Origin: Alphaproteobacteria bacterium
Lineage (GTDB): Bacteria > Pseudomonadota > Alphaproteobacteria > Micropepsales > Micropepsaceae
Direction of reading: 5' to 3'
NCBI GenBank assembly: GCA_019241645.1
Contig: JAFAWQ010000047.1
Coordinates: forward strand, 1-64,000
Length of the DNA: 64,000 bases
Shown here: positions 38,001 to 47,649 of the stretch, in pieces
Position numbering within the stretch: the first letter of the stretch is position 1
How the letters are laid out: every line of letters begins with the position of its first letter
Made by a program: the position numbers and the translations under genes
Notes under the pieces: generated by a model
Seen by the model: the letters and a program-made list of their open reading frames with translations, nothing else
What the model was told of the DNA's origin: nothing
The model's database searches: none

Positions 38001-41000
38001 CCAGCTCAACGCCTTCGCCTCCGAAGTGACGCGCGTGGCCCGCGAGGTGGGCACGGAAGGCCGCCTTGGTGGACAGGCCGCGGTGCCGGGAGTCGCCGGA
38101 ACCTGGAAAGACCTGACCGATACCGTGAACGTCATGGCGGCAAACCTGACGGAACAGGTGCGCGGCATTGTGAAGGTGGTGACCGCCGTCGCCGATGGCG
38201 ACCTCAAGCAAAACCTTACGGTGAAATCGAAGGGTGAGGTCGCGGCCCTCGCCGAGACCATCAACAACATGACCGACACCTTGGCCATCTTCGCCGATCA
38301 GGTGACGAGCGTGGCGCGCGAAGTCGGCGTGGAAGGCCGGCTCGGCGGTCAGGCAAACGTGCCGGGCGCCGCCGGTACCTGGAAGGACCTCACCGGCAAC
38401 GTGAACCTGCTGGCTGCCAACCTCACCACACAGGTGCGCGCCATCGCTGAAGTGGCCACTGCGGTGACCAAGGGCGATTTGACCCGCTCCATTCAGGTGG
38501 ACGCGCGCGGCGAGGTCGCCGAGCTCAAGGACAACATCAACACCATGATCGGCAATCTGCGCCTCACCACGGAGCAGAACACCGAACAGGACTGGCTGAA
38601 AACCAATCTCGCCAAGTTCACCAACATGCTGCAGGGCCAGCGCGATCTCACGACCGTCGGCCGCATCCTGCTCTCGGAATTGACGCCGCTGGTCAACGCG
38701 CAGATGGGCGTGATTTATCAGATGGAGAACGCCGAGCCGCCCAGTCTCAATCTCGTGGCCGCCTACGCGGATCATCCGGTTGATGGTCACCCGCAGAGTT
38801 TCCGCCTCGGCGAGGGTTTGGTGGGACAGGTCGCGCTCGACAAGAAGCGGGTCCTGATCAGCGATCTGTTCGAAGGCGCGGTGCCAATCAGTTCCGCTCT
38901 CACCAGCATGTCGCCGCAGAGCATCATCGTGCTGCCGGTGCTGTTCGAGAATCAGGTCAAGGCGGTCATCGAGCTGTCGACGCTCACCACTTTCACCGAT
39001 CTGCAGATCGCATTCCTGGAGCAGCTGACGGCAAACATCGGTATCGTGCTCAACTCCATTGAAGCGACCATGCAGACGGAAGGCTTTCTGAAGCAGTCGC
39101 AGCAGCTCGCCGGCGAATTGCAGGCACAGCAAAAGGAATTGCAGCAAACCAACGAGCAGCTGGAACAGAAGGCGCGTCAGCTGGCCGAACAGAATGTGGA
39201 AGTGGAGCGCAAGAATCAGGAAATCGAACAGGCCCGCCGTGCTCTCGAAGAAAAGGCGACGGAACTGGCGCTGACTTCCAAATACAAATCCGAGTTCCTG
39301 GCCAATATGAGTCACGAACTGCGGACCCCGCTGAACTCGATTCTCATTCTGGGCCAGCAATTGGCGGACAATCCGGACGGCAATCTCTCCGGCAAGCAGG
39401 TCGAATTCGCGCGCACCATTCACGGTGCCGGCACCGACCTCCTCAATCTGATCAGCGACATTCTCGATCTGTCCAAAATCGAATCCGGCACGGTCACTGT
39501 CGATGCCGAGGAAATACCGTTCAACAGCGTTGTCGAGGCGACCGCGCGGCCGTTCCGCCACGAAGCGGATACACGGCAGTTGTCGTTCGATCTCAGCGTC
39601 GATCCGCAACTCGAGCGGACAATTCTCACCGATTCCAAGCGCCTGCAACAGGTACTCAAGAACCTGTTGTCCAACGCGTTCAAGTTCACGGAAGCGGGCG
39701 GCGTGCGCCTGAAGGTTTCGCGCGCGACCGGCGGATGGAGCCCGGATCATCCTGTCCTCAGCCAGGCGCAGTCCGTGGTTGCGTTCGAAGTATCGGACTC
39801 CGGCATCGGCATTCCGCCGGACAAGCAGCGGATCATTTTCGAAGCCTTCCAGCAGGCGGACGCCTCGACCAGCCGGAAATATGGCGGCACCGGCCTGGGG
39901 CTCGCCATCAGCCGCGAACTGGCCAGTCTGCTTGGGGGCGAGATTCACCTCCACAGCACGCCGGGAGTCGGCTCGACCTTCACGCTCTATTTGCCCTCCC
40001 GTTACGTGGGACCGGCCGGGGCCAACAGGCAGCAGACATCGTCGTCGGCGGCTGTTCAGCTTCCGCCTTCGCGCGCCTCGATCATGGCGGCGCTGCCGGA
40101 GCGGCCGATTGAACCGGTTCCCGACGACCGCAGCAACATCGAGCCGGGCGAGACGGTGCTCCTCATTGTGGAAGACGACCCGCACTACGCGCGAATTCTC
40201 ATGGATCTCGCGCACGACGAAGGTTTCAAGGTTCTCGTCGCGATGCGCGGCGAAGATGCGTTGGAACTGGCGCATGAATACCGTCCGACCGCGGTGTCGC
40301 TCGACGTGTTCCTGCCTGACATGCTCGGCTGGACCGTGCTCAGCCAGCTGAAACAGAATCCGCTCACGCGGCACATCCCGGTGCAGATCGTCACCATCGA
40401 TGAGGATCGTCAGCACGGTCTGGCGCGTGGGGCGTTCTCGTTTGTCACCAAGCCCACCAGTACGGAAGGTGTGCGGGCAGCGCTGACGCGGATAAAGGAG
40501 TATGCAGAGCCGCGCAAAAAACGTCTCCTGGTCATCGAAGACAATCCGGCCGAGCAGCTCGGTATCTCCGAATTGCTGGGCCACGACGATATCGAGATCG
40601 TCACCGCCGGCAGCGGTGCCGCGGCGCTGGACGCGCTGCGCGAAAGCCCGGTGGACTGCGTCGTTCTTGATCTGCGGCTGCCGGACATGACCGGCTTCGA
40701 GGTCCTGGAGAAGCTGAAGGCGGATCCGACTCTATCGGATATTCCCGTGGTGGTGTTCACGGGGCGGGAGCTCTCCGCGGAAGAAGATGCACAGCTTCAC
40801 ACAATGGCGCGCAGCATCGTAGTGAAGGGGGTGGAATCGCCCGAGAGGCTACTGGATGAGACCGCGCTATTCCTGCATCGCGTGATCACCGACCTTCCCG
40901 GCGAAAAGCAGCGGCTGCTGGAGCGGCTCAACAGCTCGGACGAAGACCTTGTTGGCCGGACAGTGCTGCTGGTGGACGACGATGCCCGCAACATTTTCGC

Positions 41001-41322
41001 GCTTTCGAGCGTGCTGGAGCGGCGCGGCATGCAGGTGCTTACCGCCACCACCGGCGAAGAAGCCATCAAGCTCGTGGAGTCCACGCCAGAGCTCGCGCTG
41101 GTGCTGATGGACATCATGATGCCGGAGATGGATGGATATCAGACCATCGGGCACATTCGCGCCAATCCGAAATTCCGGCGCTTGCCGATTATCGCGCTGA
41201 CGGCCAAGGCCATGAAAGGCGACCGCGAAAAGTGCCTGGAGTCAGGCGCGTCGGACTATCTCGCCAAGCCGGTGAACACAGAGCAGCTGCTGTTCGCGCT
41301 GCGCATGTGGCTGCACCGTTAG
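35008..41322 (+). CDS. Giant soluble poly-HAMP hybrid histidine kinase with three receiver domains
   Basis: 2104 residues with no membrane segment or signal peptide. After a short basic N-terminus come one degenerate and eleven near-identical 92-residue HAMP units (about residues 90-1190), a GAF domain ([18 protein letters not shown] onward), a coiled coil rich in E/Q (about 1370-1420), HisKA with the phospho-acceptor in [12 protein letters not shown] near His1436, and HATPase with [11 protein letters not shown] and [13 protein letters not shown]. Three REC domains follow, with acceptor Asp near 1766 (LDVFLPD), 1888 (LDLRLPD) and 2035 ([10 protein letters not shown]). The layout resembles fungal group III (Nik1) kinases and large alphaproteobacterial relatives. 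It probably senses a cytoplasmic cue and passes phosphate through the RECs. A perfect EcfG-type promoter lies upstream and a second kinase follows 12 bases downstream. Confidence 0.93.
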   Translation: MSTHSDPTPEVRSPPQRKRKANGGAGPVGEQPDLQELLQALQGMKAGDFSVRMRSDQIGIAGKIADAFNEIVATNERMADQLEKVGEQVGKQGKTRNRVKFGQPVGAWAGMEASVNTLIDDLLWPTAEVTRAIAAVAQGDLLQTVHLDVEGRPLKGEFLRSANIVNTMIKQLSVFTSEVTRVAREVGTEGKLGGQAQVREVTGVWKDLTESVNSMANNLTAQVRNIAEVTIAVANGDLSKKITVDVRGEILQLKEAINTMVDQLRSFASEVTRVAREVGTEGKLGGQALVPGVAGTWKDLTDSVNAMCGNLTDQVRNIAQVTTAVARGDLSRKITVDVKGEILELKNTINTMVDQLNGFASEVTRVAREVGTEGKLGGQATVPGVAGTWKDLTDNVNFMAGNLTSQVRNIAEVTTAVARGDLSRKITVDVKGEILELKDTINTMVDQLNGFASEVTRVAREVGTDGRLGGQAQVPGVAGTWKDLTDSVNSMASNLTAQVRNIAEVSTAIANGDLSKKITVDVKGEILQLKETINTMVDQLNAFAGEVTRVAREVGTDGKLGGQAVVRGVAGTWKDLTDSVNSMASNLTAQVRNIAEVATAVATGDLSRKITVDVKGEILELKNTLNTMVDQLNAFASEVTRVAREVGTEGKLGGQAQVPGVAGTWKDLTDNVNSMAGNLTAQVRNIAEVATAIANGDLSRKITVDVRGEILQLKETLNTMVDQLNRFAGEVTRVAREVGTEGRLGGQANVPGVAGTWKDLTDNVNLLAANLTTQVRNIAEVTTAVARGDLSRKITVDVKGEILELKNTINTMVDQLNAFAAEVTRVAREVGTEGKLGGQAQVPGVAGTWKDLTDNVNFMAGNLTAQVRNIAEVATAIANGDLSKKITVDVRGEILLLKETLNTMVEQLRSFAAEVTRVAREVGTDGRLGGQAVVPGVGGTWKDLTDSVNFMAGNLTSQVRNIAEVTTAVARGDLSRKITVDVKGEILELKNTINTMVDQLNAFASEVTRVAREVGTEGRLGGQAAVPGVAGTWKDLTDTVNVMAANLTEQVRGIVKVVTAVADGDLKQNLTVKSKGEVAALAETINNMTDTLAIFADQVTSVAREVGVEGRLGGQANVPGAAGTWKDLTGNVNLLAANLTTQVRAIAEVATAVTKGDLTRSIQVDARGEVAELKDNINTMIGNLRLTTEQNTEQDWLKTNLAKFTNMLQGQRDLTTVGRILLSELTPLVNAQMGVIYQMENAEPPSLNLVAAYADHPVDGHPQSFRLGEGLVGQVALDKKRVLISDLFEGAVPISSALTSMSPQSIIVLPVLFENQVKAVIELSTLTTFTDLQIAFLEQLTANIGIVLNSIEATMQTEGFLKQSQQLAGELQAQQKELQQTNEQLEQKARQLAEQNVEVERKNQEIEQARRALEEKATELALTSKYKSEFLANMSHELRTPLNSILILGQQLADNPDGNLSGKQVEFARTIHGAGTDLLNLISDILDLSKIESGTVTVDAEEIPFNSVVEATARPFRHEADTRQLSFDLSVDPQLERTILTDSKRLQQVLKNLLSNAFKFTEAGGVRLKVSRATGGWSPDHPVLSQAQSVVAFEVSDSGIGIPPDKQRIIFEAFQQADASTSRKYGGTGLGLAISRELASLLGGEIHLHSTPGVGSTFTLYLPSRYVGPAGANRQQTSSSAAVQLPPSRASIMAALPERPIEPVPDDRSNIEPGETVLLIVEDDPHYARILMDLAHDEGFKVLVAMRGEDALELAHEYRPTAVSLDVFLPDMLGWTVLSQLKQNPLTRHIPVQIVTIDEDRQHGLARGAFSFVTKPTSTEGVRAALTRIKEYAEPRKKRLLVIEDNPAEQLGISELLGHDDIEIVTAGSGAAALDALRESPVDCVVLDLRLPDMTGFEVLEKLKADPTLSDIPVVVFTGRELSAEEDAQLHTMARSIVVKGVESPERLLDETALFLHRVITDLPGEKQRLLERLNSSDEDLVGRTVLLVDDDARNIFALSSVLERRGMQVLTATTGEEAIKLVESTPELALVLMDIMMPEMDGYQTIGHIRANPKFRRLPIIALTAKAMKGDREKCLESGASDYLAKPVNTEQLLFALRMWLHR
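35536..38571 (+). repeat. Eleven tandem 276-bp direct repeats encoding HAMP units
   Basis: Units start every 276 bases from 35536, each beginning with codons for (S/G/A)[10 protein letters not shown] and containing GTWKDLT, [12 protein letters not shown] and [11 protein letters not shown]. Units 1-9 are highly similar at protein and DNA level; units 10 and 11 (about 38020-38571) diverge. A twelfth, more degenerate unit lies just before the array. This tract is prone to collapse or expansion in assembly. Confidence 0.93.
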
Positions 41323-41334
41323 GCGGAACGCACT

Positions 41335-43221
41335 ATGAGCGCGGACAGCAAAGTCAACGTTCTTCTGGTCGACGACCAGCCGGGCAAACTTCTCACCTAC
41401 GAGGTGATGCTGAAGCCATTGGGCGAGAACCTGATCAAGGCGTCGTCCGCGAAGGAGGCGCTGGAGCAGCTGCTCAAGACCGATATCGCCGTGATTCTGG
41501 TCGATGTCTGCATGCCGGAGCTGGATGGTTTCGAGCTTGCGACCATGATCCGCGAGCATCCGCGTTTCCAGAAAACCGCCATCATTTTCATCTCGGCCAT
41601 TCATATCAGCGAGATGGATTACATGAAGGGCTACAGCGCGGGCGCGGTCGATTACGTGCCGGTGCCGGTAGTGGCCGACGTCCTGCGCGCCAAAGTGCGG
41701 GTATTCGCCGAACTCTACCGCAAGACGCGCGAACTCGAGCAGCTCAACCGCCAGCTCGAGCAACGCATCAGCGAGCGCACCGCCGCGCTGGAATCCTCCA
41801 CCGAGCGGCTGCTGCAAAGCGAGCGTGGGCGAAGCCTCGCGCTCGCCGCAGGAAATATGGGTTCATGGGACTACGACGTGGCCGAGAGCCGCTGGTCGTG
41901 GGACAAAGGCCATTGCCAAATCTTCGGGCTCGAGCCGGACTTTCTCGAAACCCGGCAGGGCGCGCCCGACGGCAATCTCGTCCGCTCGTTTTTCAGCGAA
42001 GACGATTGGAGCGCTCTGACCCAGGGCATGCAAAATCTGACGCTTGAAAACGGGACGTTTCAGCGGGAAGTGTGCATTGTCAGGGCAGATGGGCATCTTC
42101 GATCCGGCGTGATATCGGCTGCCGGGAGCTTCGATGCCGACGGGAATTTGGTGCGAGTCGACGGCGTTACGCTCGATATCACGGAGCGCAAGGAGGCCGC
42201 CAACCGGCAGAGCCTGCTTGCGCGCGAGGTCGACCACCGGGCCCGCAACGCGCTCGCCGTCGTCCAGGCCATCGTACGCCTCGGCCGCGCCGATAATACG
42301 CAGGACTACATCGCGGGTGTCGAAGGCCGCATCCGCGCGCTGGCGCAAACGCACGAGCTGCTGTCGCAATCGCGGTGGCAGGGCGCGGACATGCTTCGGC
42401 TGGTCAACGAGGAGATCTCGCCCTATCGCACGCGATGTGTCACTCGCATCGCCGTGGCGGGGCCCTCCGTTATCCTGCCTCCAGACAAGGCCCAGACCAT
42501 GGCGCTTGCGCTGCACGAGCTCGCCACCAATGCGGCAAAGTATGGCGCGCTTTCCAATGCAATGGGCGAGGTCGGAATTCGCTGGGAGCTCAGCGACGGT
42601 AAGGTGATTCTGCGATGGACGGAGTCAAAGGGCCCGGCCGTTGCGGAGCCTCGGCATCGCGGCTTCGGGATGAAGATCATCACCGCGAGCATCGCGCAAC
42701 AGAGCGGAGGGGAAGTCCGATTCGACTGGCGGCCTGAGGGACTCGATTGCACCATCTCTCTTGCCTATGCCGGGGAAGCGGCAAGAGCGGCGCCGCACCC
42801 GGTGCCGGAGCATCTGAAGCTTGTCCGGCAGGCACCCCGCGGACCCAAGGTTCTGCTCGCGGAAGACGAGGCGCTCGTCGGCATGCTGATCCGCGACATG
42901 CTGGAAGAAACTGGCTGCCTGGTGACCGGACCCATGACCGATCTGGAATCTGCGCTTCACGCGGCGAAGGACGAGACTTTCGACGCAGCGGTGCTCGACA
43001 TCAATCTCGGCGGCTCTTTCGCTTATCCGCTGGCCGATCTGCTGCATGGCAAGGAAACGCCGTTCGTGTTTCTCACGGGCTACGCGGAAGAAACCGTGGA
43101 TGAGCTGTTCAGCGACGTTCCGATCCTCAGAAAGCCGATCGAGCGGGAGGCCCTGGAAACGGCGCTGCGCACCGTGCTCGCGGGGGTTGAGCGGGACGTC
43201 TCGCTCCGCAGCCGTCAATAG
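41335..43221 (+). CDS. Hybrid HWE-family sensor kinase: REC-PAS-HWE-REC
   Basis: 628 residues, soluble. Order: N-terminal receiver (VNVLLVDDQPGKL, acceptor Asp in LVDVCMPELDG near residue 60), coiled coil (about 125-165), PAS domain (NMGSWDYDVAESRWSWDKG to VDGVTLDITERKE), HWE kinase with phospho-acceptor region AREVDHRARNALAVVQAIV and ATP-binding ALHELATNAAKYGAL, and a C-terminal receiver (VLLAEDEALVGMLI, AVLDINLGGS). HWE kinases are common in Alphaproteobacteria and some feed the PhyR/EcfG general stress pathway. Twelve bases from the poly-HAMP kinase, so co-expressed and perhaps its phosphorelay partner. Confidence 0.92.
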   Translation: MSADSKVNVLLVDDQPGKLLTYEVMLKPLGENLIKASSAKEALEQLLKTDIAVILVDVCMPELDGFELATMIREHPRFQKTAIIFISAIHISEMDYMKGYSAGAVDYVPVPVVADVLRAKVRVFAELYRKTRELEQLNRQLEQRISERTAALESSTERLLQSERGRSLALAAGNMGSWDYDVAESRWSWDKGHCQIFGLEPDFLETRQGAPDGNLVRSFFSEDDWSALTQGMQNLTLENGTFQREVCIVRADGHLRSGVISAAGSFDADGNLVRVDGVTLDITERKEAANRQSLLAREVDHRARNALAVVQAIVRLGRADNTQDYIAGVEGRIRALAQTHELLSQSRWQGADMLRLVNEEISPYRTRCVTRIAVAGPSVILPPDKAQTMALALHELATNAAKYGALSNAMGEVGIRWELSDGKVILRWTESKGPAVAEPRHRGFGMKIITASIAQQSGGEVRFDWRPEGLDCTISLAYAGEAARAAPHPVPEHLKLVRQAPRGPKVLLAEDEALVGMLIRDMLEETGCLVTGPMTDLESALHAAKDETFDAAVLDINLGGSFAYPLADLLHGKETPFVFLTGYAEETVDELFSDVPILRKPIEREALETALRTVLAGVERDVSLRSRQ

Positions 43222-43339
43222 ACATCTACGGCGCCACGGCCTTGTGAAGCTCGCATGCCCTACCGGCGTTGCGGCAGGCGGGCTGCCCCTTGTATCGTTT
43301 GCGGGCGAGAACTGAAGTCCGACGCTGAAGGGATTTTCC

Positions 43340-45016
43340 ATGCAACGGAAATGGCTGCTGGCCGCCGCGCTTTCCGCAGTGGCGACGATTGCGTGCGCCG
43401 ACAATACCAAGAAGGGCGATGACAAAGACCGCGCCAAGGTCGAGCCTGCCGTTGCGCAGTATTTCAAGAACGACGACACCACCACCGACAGCAGCGTCAC
43501 GGTTGAGGGCAGCAGCGTCGGCTACCATGCCATCGCAGGTACGTTGATCGTCCATCCGAAGGACTGGGACGACGTCACGCAATCGACAGAAGGCGAGGCG
43601 CCGCCCCCCGGCGAACCGTCGGCGGAGAAGGCCCCTGCCCCGCAAAAGGATACCGGCGCCCGGGCGTCGATGTTCTACGCGTACTACGCCAAAAGCGGAA
43701 CGCGTCCGGAAGAACGGCCGCTCATGTTCTTGTTCAATGGCGGTCCGGGCTCCTCGACCGTGTGGCTGCATATGGGCGCCTTTGGACCGCGCCGCGTCAT
43801 CACCGCGGACGACAAACATACGCCAGCCGCCCCGTACAAGCTCGTCAACAACGATTACAGCCTGCTGGATGCCAGCGACCTCGTCTTCATCGATGCGCCA
43901 GGCGCCGGATTTTCCCGGATCACCGGCAAGGACAAGGAGAAGGCGTTTTGGGGCGTTGATGCCGACGCCTGGGCCTTCGCCGAGTTCATTACCCAGTTCC
44001 TCTCCAAATACGGCCGTTGGAACTCGCCGAAATATCTGTTCGGCGAAAGCTACGGCACGACGCGCGCGGCCGTGCTCGCCAACATGCTGGAGACGGAGCG
44101 CTCCATCGACCTGAACGGCATCGTCATGCTGTCGCAGATTCTCAATTTCGACATGAGCGCGGACTCGCCGCAGTTCAATCCCGGCGTCGACCTTCCTTAC
44201 ATGCTGGCATTGCCGACTTACGCCGCCAGCGCCTGGTATCACAACAAACTGCCGGGCAAGCGGCCGCCGGACATGCAGAAATTTTTGGGCGAGGTGCAGC
44301 ATTTCGCCATGGGCGATTATTCGCAGGCGCTGCAGGCCAACGCGGCCCTCAACAACAAGCAGCGCCAGGCCATCGCCAACCGGTTGCATCAATATACCGG
44401 GCTCCCGGTCTGGTATATTCTGAAAGCCAATCTGCGCATCGATGGCGGCATGTTCGAGCAGAACCTGCAGGGCAATGCCGACATCACCACCGGCCGGCTC
44501 GATACGCGCTTTTCCGGACCGACCATGGACCCGCTGAACAAGGAAGCCGACTACGATCCGCAATCGGCCTCGATCAGCTCCGCCTATGTCAGCGCGCTGA
44601 ACGACTATGTGCGCAAGCAGCTGAACTATGGGCACGGCAAGCAGTACAAGCCTTTCGCGGACGTCTTCCGCAGCTGGGATTTCCAGCACAAGGTGGCCGG
44701 GGTGCCCATTCCGCTGCCGCAGGCGACCAATGTCATTCCCGATCTATCAACGGCGATGAAATACAACCCGAACCTGCACGTCATGCTGACGGGCGGGTAC
44801 TTCGACCTGGCGACGCCGTATTATGAAGGCATCTATGAGATGCGCCACATGCAGATCCCCCGCGCGCTGCAGAGGAACATCGAATACCGCTACTATCCGT
44901 CAGGCCACATGGTGTACGCGCACGAGGATTCGCTGAAAGCGATCCACGACCACACTGCGGATTTCATTCGCCGCACCAGCAACATCGGGGGTAACGGCGG
45001 CTGGTTCAGCCACTGA
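43340..45016 (+). CDS. Exported S10 family serine carboxypeptidase
   Basis: 558 residues. A signal peptide of about 20 residues (possibly with a Cys near its end) is followed by the S10 fold: FLFNGGPGSSTVWLHMG, SDLVFIDAPGAGFS, the nucleophile in FGESYGTTRAAVLA, the Asp in GGYFDLATPYYEG and the His in YPSGHMVYAHE. It removes C-terminal residues from peptides, probably in the periplasm. A Pro/Glu/Ala-rich loop (about residues 90-115) is inserted before the core. It is convergent with the LdcA-like gene, whose stop lies directly after its own. Confidence 0.92.
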   Translation: MQRKWLLAAALSAVATIACADNTKKGDDKDRAKVEPAVAQYFKNDDTTTDSSVTVEGSSVGYHAIAGTLIVHPKDWDDVTQSTEGEAPPPGEPSAEKAPAPQKDTGARASMFYAYYAKSGTRPEERPLMFLFNGGPGSSTVWLHMGAFGPRRVITADDKHTPAAPYKLVNNDYSLLDASDLVFIDAPGAGFSRITGKDKEKAFWGVDADAWAFAEFITQFLSKYGRWNSPKYLFGESYGTTRAAVLANMLETERSIDLNGIVMLSQILNFDMSADSPQFNPGVDLPYMLALPTYAASAWYHNKLPGKRPPDMQKFLGEVQHFAMGDYSQALQANAALNNKQRQAIANRLHQYTGLPVWYILKANLRIDGGMFEQNLQGNADITTGRLDTRFSGPTMDPLNKEADYDPQSASISSAYVSALNDYVRKQLNYGHGKQYKPFADVFRSWDFQHKVAGVPIPLPQATNVIPDLSTAMKYNPNLHVMLTGGYFDLATPYYEGIYEMRHMQIPRALQRNIEYRYYPSGHMVYAHEDSLKAIHDHTADFIRRTSNIGGNGGWFSH

Positions 45017-45853
45017 TCAGGTTTCGATGCGAGTGGTCCAGCGGCCGAAGGGAACGATCTTGTTGTCCACGTCGTGGCCGATATCGGCACGGCCGAGGTA
45101 GTCGAGGCCAGACTGCTCGCACCAGTAGCGCATCACCTCTTCGTCGGTCAGCGCGAAATCGGGATCGTTCGGGGGCACCTCGCTGATGCGTCCCAGCTTC
45201 AGCCCGGCCGCTTTGCGAATGTTGGGGCTCGACGTGACATGGAACAGCGCGCGATCCACCGCATACATCGGCTCGGACACGTCTTCGAGCAGGAGAACAT
45301 GGCCGGTGAGATCGGGCTCCAGCGGCGTGCCGATCAGGTGAGAGAGAATCGTAAGATTGAACGCGGCAGCCAGCTCCCCCTCCAAAACGGTCGGCTCCAG
45401 CGTGGTTTCATCGCGCTCGACGAGGAATTTCAACCCGCGCACGACCGCGGCCTCTCCGCCTTCGCGGCGAAGGTCGGCGGCGATTGGCCCGTGCGCCACC
45501 GCGAAACCTTTCTTGTATAGGCCAGCCAGAAGAAACCCGCCATCGCTGTAGCCCAGATAGAGCTTTTCTCGCGCGACATCGTCCAGCCCCGACAGCACGC
45601 GTTCCGCGATGCGGTTGGCGCCGTAGCCGCCCCGGGCCCACCAAAGCGCGTCAAAGCTCGCGTCGTTGGCGACTTCCACGAACGCATCCGCCCGCGTGCG
45701 GTCCTCTCCTGCGAAATGCCCGGAAGATAGAAAACATTGCGGATGGAAATACAGTTCCACCTGCTCCGCGTAGAGCTGTTGCGCAATCGCCCGCACGCGC
45801 TCCGCGGTGCTTTCGTCGATGCGCGAGGCCGGCGCGACAATGCCGATTCTCAT
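45017..45853 (-). CDS. ldcA: LD-carboxypeptidase (S66 family), murein recycling
   Basis: 278 residues. S66 motifs: IGIVAPASRID at the start, WWARGGYGANRIAERVL, the nucleophile Ser in LGYSDGGFLLAGL and HGPIAADLRR, with Glu and His elsewhere in LLLEDVSEPMYAVDR. The family removes the terminal D-Ala from murein tetrapeptides in the cytoplasm; MccF-like members instead cleave microcin. The tripeptide ligase gene lies divergently nearby, which favours the recycling role. Its ATG follows the stop of a small membrane-protein gene directly (TAAATG). Confidence 0.87.
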   Translation of the reverse strand: MRIGIVAPASRIDESTAERVRAIAQQLYAEQVELYFHPQCFLSSGHFAGEDRTRADAFVEVANDASFDALWWARGGYGANRIAERVLSGLDDVAREKLYLGYSDGGFLLAGLYKKGFAVAHGPIAADLRREGGEAAVVRGLKFLVERDETTLEPTVLEGELAAAFNLTILSHLIGTPLEPDLTGHVLLLEDVSEPMYAVDRALFHVTSSPNIRKAAGLKLGRISEVPPNDPDFALTDEEVMRYWCEQSGLDYLGRADIGHDVDNKIVPFGRWTTRIET

Positions 45854-46174
45854 TTAATTTGGTCTCACAAATGGAAATATGGCCAGCAATACAAGGAAGA
45901 AAACTGCATCTACTGCGAAGAGTAAGCGAATCGCGGTTACAAGCTGACTCAATCGCTCATCTTGGAGCACTCGATGCCGAGCCGAGAAAAAGAACTTCAG
46001 GGTGTGCCAAGTGTTAAGCGGCGAATTGTTCAAGAAGGATGGACTCCCGATCGTTACCCATGTTTCCGGATGATTATCTCTCAAATAATAAATCGTGTAC
46101 TGAAAAGCGGCGAGATAAGTGACCACAAGTACGCCAAAAATCGACCAAGGATAAAAGAAAGCATGCTCGCTCAA
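45854..46174 (-). CDS. Small two-TM membrane protein, UspB-like topology
   Basis: 106 residues from TTG 46174, with GGGAGG seven bases upstream, which decides the start. Two membrane segments, PWSIFGVLVVTYLAAFQYTI near the N-terminus and AVDAVFFLVLLAIFPFV at the C-terminus, flank a soluble loop with HPETWVTIGSPSFLNNSP and FFFSARHRVLQDERL. The arrangement recalls UspB-like proteins but I cannot claim homology. Its TAA directly precedes the ldcA ATG, so the two are co-translated. Confidence 0.65.
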   Translation of the reverse strand: MSEHAFFYPWSIFGVLVVTYLAAFQYTIYYLRDNHPETWVTIGSPSFLNNSPLNTWHTLKFFFSARHRVLQDERLSQLVTAIRLLFAVDAVFFLVLLAIFPFVRPN

Positions 46175-46215
46175 ATCGTGCCCTCCCAATCTCGTTCCGT
46201 TTATAGCGTTGTCGC

Positions 46216-47625
46216 ATGCAGGTGAACAAATCCTACTTTTTCTGCGGCATTGGTGGGAGCGGAATGTTGCCGCTGGCGCTGATATTGCGCGGCCACGGCG
46301 CGACCGTCGCCGGTTCGGACCGCGCGCTGGACCAGGGCCGCACGGCCGCGAAGTTCGAGTTTCTGAAAGGCCGCGGCATCGAGCTGTACCCGCAGGACGG
46401 CTCCGGCGTCACCAGTCCGGAGCAGATCGTCGTTGTTTCTACGGCGGTCGAAGAAACCGTACCGGATGTCATCGCCGCACGGAAAATCGGCGCGCCGCTG
46501 ATAACCCGCGCCGAACTGCTGGCGCAACTGTTCAACGCGGCGCCTGTCAGCATCGGTGTCGCCGGCACCAGCGGAAAATCCACTGTCACTGGTATGATCG
46601 GCTGGATGCTGACCGATCTCGGCCTTGATCCCACCATCATGAACGGCGCGGTGATGAAGAACTTTGTCAGCGCCGATGCGGCGTTCGCCAGCGCGCGCGT
46701 CGGCGCGAGCGATATTTTCGTCAGCGAAGTCGACGAAAGCGATGGTTCGATCGCGCGCTACACGCCGCATACCGCGGTGGTGAACAACATCTCGCTCGAT
46801 CACAAGTCGATGGACGAGTTGCGCGCGCTGTTCGGTGATTTTGTTTCGAAGTCGAAGGTTGTCGTGCTGAATCTCGATAATGCGGAAACCGCGGCACTGA
46901 CGCCGCATGCGGCCAAGGCAATCACTTACAGCTTGTCAAATTCCGCCGCCAATTTGCGCGCGGAAAACCTTTGCCCTGCCCCGGACGGAATCACGTTCGA
47001 CGTGATAGCTAGCCAAACCAGCGAGACGCTCCGCATAACGCTCCAGGTTCCCGGCACGCACAATATCTACAATGCACTCGCTGCCTTGAGCGTGGCGCAG
47101 GCGCTTGCCATTCCGCTCAAGGACGCGTGCGAATCCCTGTCGCGATTCACCGGCATCCGCCGCAGGCTAGAAGTCGTCGGAACAGCAAACGACGTCACCG
47201 TGATCGACGATTTTGCGCACAATCCGGACAAGATCGCCGCGACGCTGGAAACCCTTCACGCTTTCCCCGGCCGCCTGCTCATCCTGTTCCAGCCGCACGG
47301 CTTCGGCCCATTGCGCAAGATGAAAGCGGACTTCATCGACGTGTTCGCGCGCGAGCTTGCGCCAGAAGACGTGCTTGTGATGCCGGAGCCGGTTTATTAC
47401 GGCGGCACCACGGAACGCAGCATCACCAGCGAAGATGTTGTGGCCGGCGTGCGGGATGCCGGCCGACAGGCCTTCGCTTTTCCGTCGCGTCAGGAATGTG
47501 GCAACGAACTTTTCCACCTCGCAGAATCGGGTGATCGCATCGTCGTCATGGGGGCACGCGACGACACGTTGAGCACTTTCGCTGCAGAGCTGTTATGGAG
47601 GCTGGCGCAACAGCCTGCTGCTTAG
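46216..47625 (+). CDS. mpl: UDP-N-acetylmuramate:tripeptide ligase-like Mur ligase
   Basis: 469 residues. Mur-ligase layout: N-terminal Rossmann part FFCGIGGSGMLPLALILRG, P-loop GVAGTSGKSTVTGMIGW, central EVDESDGSIARYTPHTAVV with NNISLDHKS, and C-terminal FTGIRRRLEVVG, DDFAHNPDKIAATLE. The MurC/Mpl group is clear. I prefer Mpl, which attaches recycled L-Ala-gamma-D-Glu-DAP tripeptide to UDP-MurNAc, because it stands outside a dcw cluster and next to the LdcA-like gene that would make the tripeptide. MurC-like activity cannot be excluded. Confidence 0.82.
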   Translation: MQVNKSYFFCGIGGSGMLPLALILRGHGATVAGSDRALDQGRTAAKFEFLKGRGIELYPQDGSGVTSPEQIVVVSTAVEETVPDVIAARKIGAPLITRAELLAQLFNAAPVSIGVAGTSGKSTVTGMIGWMLTDLGLDPTIMNGAVMKNFVSADAAFASARVGASDIFVSEVDESDGSIARYTPHTAVVNNISLDHKSMDELRALFGDFVSKSKVVVLNLDNAETAALTPHAAKAITYSLSNSAANLRAENLCPAPDGITFDVIASQTSETLRITLQVPGTHNIYNALAALSVAQALAIPLKDACESLSRFTGIRRRLEVVGTANDVTVIDDFAHNPDKIAATLETLHAFPGRLLILFQPHGFGPLRKMKADFIDVFARELAPEDVLVMPEPVYYGGTTERSITSEDVVAGVRDAGRQAFAFPSRQECGNELFHLAESGDRIVVMGARDDTLSTFAAELLWRLAQQPAA

Positions 47626-47631
47626 AGAGCG

Positions 47632-47646
47632 AGCCGCAAAGCGGCT
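47632..47646. terminator. Weak hairpin between convergent mpl and GloVer genes
   Basis: AGCCGC-AAA-GCGGCT, a perfect 6-bp stem with a 3-base loop between two converging stops. There is no T-run on either side, so termination function is only possible. Confidence 0.3.
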
Positions 47647-47649
47647 GTC

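Noticed and set aside
34978-40584. A 1868-codon open frame on the minus strand opposite the poly-HAMP kinase.
   Set aside because: It is His/Gly/Arg-rich, repeats in step with the plus-strand HAMP units and has no recognisable domain; it is the antisense of high-GC repeat codons.
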